A stretch of 41,141 nucleotides of DNA. Source: Amycolatopsis thermalba (GTDB taxonomy: Bacteria > Actinomycetota > Actinomycetes > Mycobacteriales > Pseudonocardiaceae). Below are positions 38,981-41,141 of this stretch, in pieces (the stretch's first letter is position 1; each line of letters starts with the position of its first letter). The position numbers were made by a program, and so were the translations under genes. The stretch lies in contig NZ_PQHW01000061.1 of NCBI RefSeq assembly GCF_003385215.1, positions 1 through 41,141 of the forward strand, read 5' to 3'. The notes beneath the pieces were generated by a model. It saw only the letters and a list, made by a program, of their open reading frames with translations. It was not told where the DNA came from and did no database searches.

Positions 38981-40146
38981 GCCTGCACGTCAGCGACGAG
39001 TTCGACGGGTTGATGGCGCGCCTGGACGAGGCCGCGCCGGTGCTCGCCGCGAACGCCGAGAAGGGCGAGGAACTGGGGCGGCTCACCGACGAGGTCGCGC
39101 AGGTGCTGCACGAGACGGGCGCGCTGAAGATCGGGATCCCGCGGGACCTGGGCGGGTACGAGTTCTCGCCGCGGCAGGTCATCGAGACGATCGCGAAGAT
39201 CGCCTACTCGGACGCGTCGGCCGGGTGGTCGTTCATGGCGTTGCAGATGGTCACCGGCACCACGGCCGCCTACCTCGGCGAGGAGGCCGCGGCGGAGTTG
39301 TTCCCGGACGTGCGCGGCAACCGGTACGCGCTGATGGCGGGGCAGGGCACGCGGCTGGGCAAGGCGGTGCGGGCCGACGGCGGGTACGTGATCAACGGGC
39401 GGTGGAGCTTCGCGTCCGGGATCTCGATGGCCACGCACATCCACACGGCGGCGCTGTGCGAGGAGACCGGGCAGGCGCTGATCTTCACGTTCCCCAAGGA
39501 GCAGGCCACGCTCGCCGGCAACTGGGACGTGATGGGGCTGAAGGCGACCAGCAGCATCGACTACGTGTGCGAGGACGTGTTCGTGCCCTCGACGCACGTG
39601 TACGAGATCACCACGATGGCACCCCGCCACGGCGGCGCGATCTACCGGATGGGGCTGGCGAACATGGCCGGCGTGTGCCACACGGGGTGGGCGCTCGGGG
39701 TGGGGCGCCGGATGCTCGACGAGATGCGGGCGCTCGCCGTGCGGAAGTCCGGGACGCCGGGCGCGTCGGTGGACACCGGGCAGTTCCACGCGGAGTACGC
39801 GCAGGCGGAGGCGGCGGTGCGCGCGGCGCGGGCGTGGGCGATGGAGGTGTGGGAGGCCAACGAGGCGACCCTGGACGGTGGCTCGCTGCTGACCACGGAG
39901 CAGGAGACGCTGACCCGGCTGATGCTGAACCACACGACGTGGTCGGTGCACGCGGCGGGCCAGACGGTCTACAAGTGGGCGGCCACGGCGGCACTCCGGC
40001 GGGGCGACCTGCAGCGGTTCTTCCGGGACCTCCACGCGGGGACGCAGCACATCACGTCGGGGCCGGTGGTGCTGCAGAACTGCGGCCGCCTGCTGGCCGG
40101 CCTGGCGCCGGAGGCGCACTGGGAGTTCCTGGAGCTGACGGACTGA
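38977..40146 (+). CDS. flavin-dependent monooxygenase, oxygenase component (HsaA / acyl-CoA-dehydrogenase fold)
   Basis: This 389-residue protein has the acyl-CoA dehydrogenase fold of group D flavin monooxygenases. It shows 'VLHETGALKIGIPRDLGGYE', 'AYSDASAGWSFMALQMV', 'NGRWSFASGISMATHIHTAA' and 'GNWDVMGLKATSSIDYVCED', then C-terminal 'RDLHAGTQHITSGPVVLQNC'. HsaA, HpaH-type and related enzymes hydroxylate phenols using reduced flavin from a separate reductase. No reductase is in the window. It overlaps the hydrolase stop (ATGA). In this operon it probably makes the hydroquinone opened by the PcpA-like dioxygenase. The phenolic substrate is unknown. Confidence 0.9.
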   Translation: MSLHVSDEFDGLMARLDEAAPVLAANAEKGEELGRLTDEVAQVLHETGALKIGIPRDLGGYEFSPRQVIETIAKIAYSDASAGWSFMALQMVTGTTAAYLGEEAAAELFPDVRGNRYALMAGQGTRLGKAVRADGGYVINGRWSFASGISMATHIHTAALCEETGQALIFTFPKEQATLAGNWDVMGLKATSSIDYVCEDVFVPSTHVYEITTMAPRHGGAIYRMGLANMAGVCHTGWALGVGRRMLDEMRALAVRKSGTPGASVDTGQFHAEYAQAEAAVRAARAWAMEVWEANEATLDGGSLLTTEQETLTRLMLNHTTWSVHAAGQTVYKWAATAALRRGDLQRFFRDLHAGTQHITSGPVVLQNCGRLLAGLAPEAHWEFLELTD

Positions 40147-40329
40147 CGGCGGCGAGCACGCCGCGCCGGTCGGCGCGACGTGACGAACGGCAAGACGGCG
40201 CCCCGGCCGCCGAGCGCGCTGCGCGCGCCCGCGCGCCGCAGGGCGGGCACGCGACGGACGGTGGGGTGGCCGCTCCCCGCGGCGTGTCGGTCACGCCCGC
40301 CACCGCCAGCCCCTCCGGCAGCGGCGCTG

Positions 40330-40800
40330 GCCGGCGGCGCGTCAGCCACGCGGCGGATTTTCGCCGGGTCGGGGCAGCGCATCCGCCGCTCTGGCGGCGC
40401 ATTCGCTGCCCCCGGCAGCGCGTCAGCCACTCCGCGGAGTACCACGCCCCAGCGGCGCGTTCGCCACCCCAGCGGCGCGTTCGCCACCCCAGCGGCGCGT
40501 TCGCCACCCCAGCGGCGCGTTCGCCACCCTGGTGGCGCGTTCGCCACCCCAGCAGCGCATTCGCCACCCCAGCAGCGCATTCGCCACCCCAGCAGCGCGT
40601 TCGCCACCCCAGCGGCGCGTTCGCCACCCCGGCGGCGCGTTCGCCGCCCCGGCGGCGCGTTCGCCGCCCCGGCGGCGCGTTCGCCGCCCTGGTGGCGAAT
40701 GTTCCGCCCCAGCCGCGCGTCAGCCACTCCGCCGCAGTGCCCGCCACGCCGGGCGGCGCGCTCGCCCCTTCCAGCGGCGTCTCCGCCACCCCCGCGATCG
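40330..40800. repeat. 20-bp tandem hairpin repeat array with degenerate flanks
   Basis: The core 40451-40700 has twelve 20-bp units of the form AGCGGCGCGTTCGCCACCCC in exact register, then decays on both sides into related but irregular copies (about 40330-40450 and 40701-40800). Between TCGCC and GGCGC each unit junction forms a hairpin, best seen as CGCCACC-CT-GGTGGCG and CGCCGCC-CC-GGCGGCG. Changes on the left arm (A to G) are matched on the right (T to C), so pairing is partly kept. The period is not a multiple of three, so repeat-coded peptides are spurious. The 690-bp gap 40147-40835 holds nothing else. Confidence 0.92.
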
Positions 40801-40835
40801 TGCCGGCCACCGCGCGGCGTGTCAGCCCCCAGCCG

Positions 40836-41114
40836 CTACGGGCAGAGCCGGAAGTGCGTCGTCAGGCGATGCTGGTCGTCGGTCACGTGGAAGGCCAGCG
40901 CGGGCGGCCGGTCATGGTCGAGCGGTCCGCCCTCGGCCCAGCCCGCCTCCCCGCCCGTCTCCCACGGCAGCGTCAGCGAAGACACCACCCCGGGCGCCAC
41001 CACCACCGGCCGCCCGGCGAAGGTCGTCACCGCGGGCGTGTGCGCGTGCCCGCAGAACCGCCCCACCACGTCCGGGTGCCGCGCGACCCCCGCCGCCAGC
41101 CGCGCCCGCTCGTG
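40836..41114 (-). CDS. metallophosphoesterase, C-terminal fragment at window edge
   Basis: The frame ends at a TAG at 40836. It reads back 'HERARLAAGVARHPDVVGRF', 'CGHAHTPAVTTFAGRPVVVA', 'PGVVSSLTLPWE' and 'RPPALAFHVTDDQHRLTTHF'. 'GHAHTP' is the final metal-binding motif of calcineurin-like phosphoesterases (GHxH) and the rest resembles 3',5'-cyclic-AMP phosphodiesterase (CpdA/Icc) tails. The N-terminal metal site lies beyond the window. An in-frame TAG at 41115-41117 marks the junction with foreign-looking sequence, so the break is probably an artefact rather than a real gene start. Confidence 0.75.
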   Translation of the reverse strand, partial: HERARLAAGVARHPDVVGRFCGHAHTPAVTTFAGRPVVVAPGVVSSLTLPWETGGEAGWAEGGPLDHDRPPALAFHVTDDQHRLTTHFRLCP

Positions 41115-41141
41115 CTACCCGATACCTGTCTCCTATAGACA
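41115..41141. other. adapter-like terminal sequence
   Basis: The last 16 bases, CTGTCTCCTATAGACA, match the Nextera/Tn5 mosaic-end complement CTGTCTCTTATACACA at 14 of 16 positions. The coding frame of the phosphoesterase breaks exactly before it. This looks like low-quality adapter read-through at a contig end. Confidence 0.55.

Noticed and set aside
40330..40800. CRISPR array
   Set aside because: The 20-bp units follow each other directly and there are no spacers of constant length with unique sequence.
40052..40810. Open frames with GVANAPLGW-type repeats over the 20-bp array
   Set aside because: The repeat period is not a multiple of three and the repeats degrade without preserving any protein pattern. 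Hairpin structure explains the array better.

Overview
The window is very GC-rich DNA: third codon positions are almost all G or C, GTG starts are common, and neighbouring genes often overlap as ATGA or GTGA. Several gene types point to an actinomycete, most likely Pseudonocardiaceae (Amycolatopsis-like): a mycothiol-dependent DinB-type enzyme, an F420-type luciferase-like oxidoreductase, a PF04672 methyltransferase, RsbV/RsbW-type partner-switch proteins, a Thermobifida/Saccharomonospora-type cutinase and a KstR-type operator. This is inference from the sequence alone. The window looks like a soil heterotroph's accessory metabolism: many small catabolic units, each beside its own regulator, often divergently transcribed from a visible palindrome.

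Layout, left to right. 1-81 is the edge of an IS630-type transposase. 123-1736 is a GntR/FCD regulator divergent from an MpaB-like oxygenase. 1974-4364 is a long-chain acyl-CoA ligase divergent from a TetR regulator across an 18-bp-arm inverted repeat. 4365-4817 is a non-coding stretch of hairpins and a 56-bp repeat. 4818-7275 holds DhaK/DhaL dihydroxyacetone kinase subunits divergent from an IclR regulator. 7304-10930 holds a small acidic ORF, a secreted cutinase/PET-hydrolase-like enzyme and a large LuxR-type (LAL) regulator. 11301-13922 holds a SAM methyltransferase, a STAS protein and an M20 peptidase. 13941-15144 is an ASCH/winged-helix protein divergent from a DUF4291 protein. 15221-17506 is an FAD aromatic hydroxylase divergent from its TetR regulator. 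17537-19856 is a partner-switch island: STAS, MEDS-STAS and MEDS-HATPase. 19935-24679 holds a mycothiol-type enzyme, a CoxD/CoxE-like MoxR-VWA pair, an exported protein and a small protein. 24676-27694 is a cobalamin-riboswitch-controlled BtuF/BtuC-like pair plus a TSUP permease. 27775-31516 holds a methyltransferase with an in-frame amber codon, a CGNR zinc-finger protein, an LLM oxidoreductase under a KstR-like box, a HAD dehalogenase, and an ArsR-rraA pair. 31585-32030 is a 33-bp tandem repeat. 32085-35606 is a CoxL-S-M-type molybdenum hydroxylase operon. 35973-40146 is an AraC regulator divergent from an aromatic ring-cleavage operon (PcpA/LinE-like dioxygenase, frameshifted alpha/beta hydrolase, HsaA-like flavin monooxygenase). 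40330-40800 is a 20-bp hairpin repeat array. A truncated phosphoesterase ends in adapter-like sequence at 41126-41141.

The most interesting items are the complete cutinase beside a LAL regulator, the MEDS-STAS/MEDS-HATPase sensory partner switch, the uncharacterised hydroquinone-type ring-cleavage operon with AraC half-sites, the riboswitch-driven importer lacking an ATPase gene, and the two structured repeat arrays. Two otherwise intact genes carry one disabling lesion each (28528-28530 and about 38330). The right end resembles a sequencing adapter, so these lesions may be sequence errors rather than biology.
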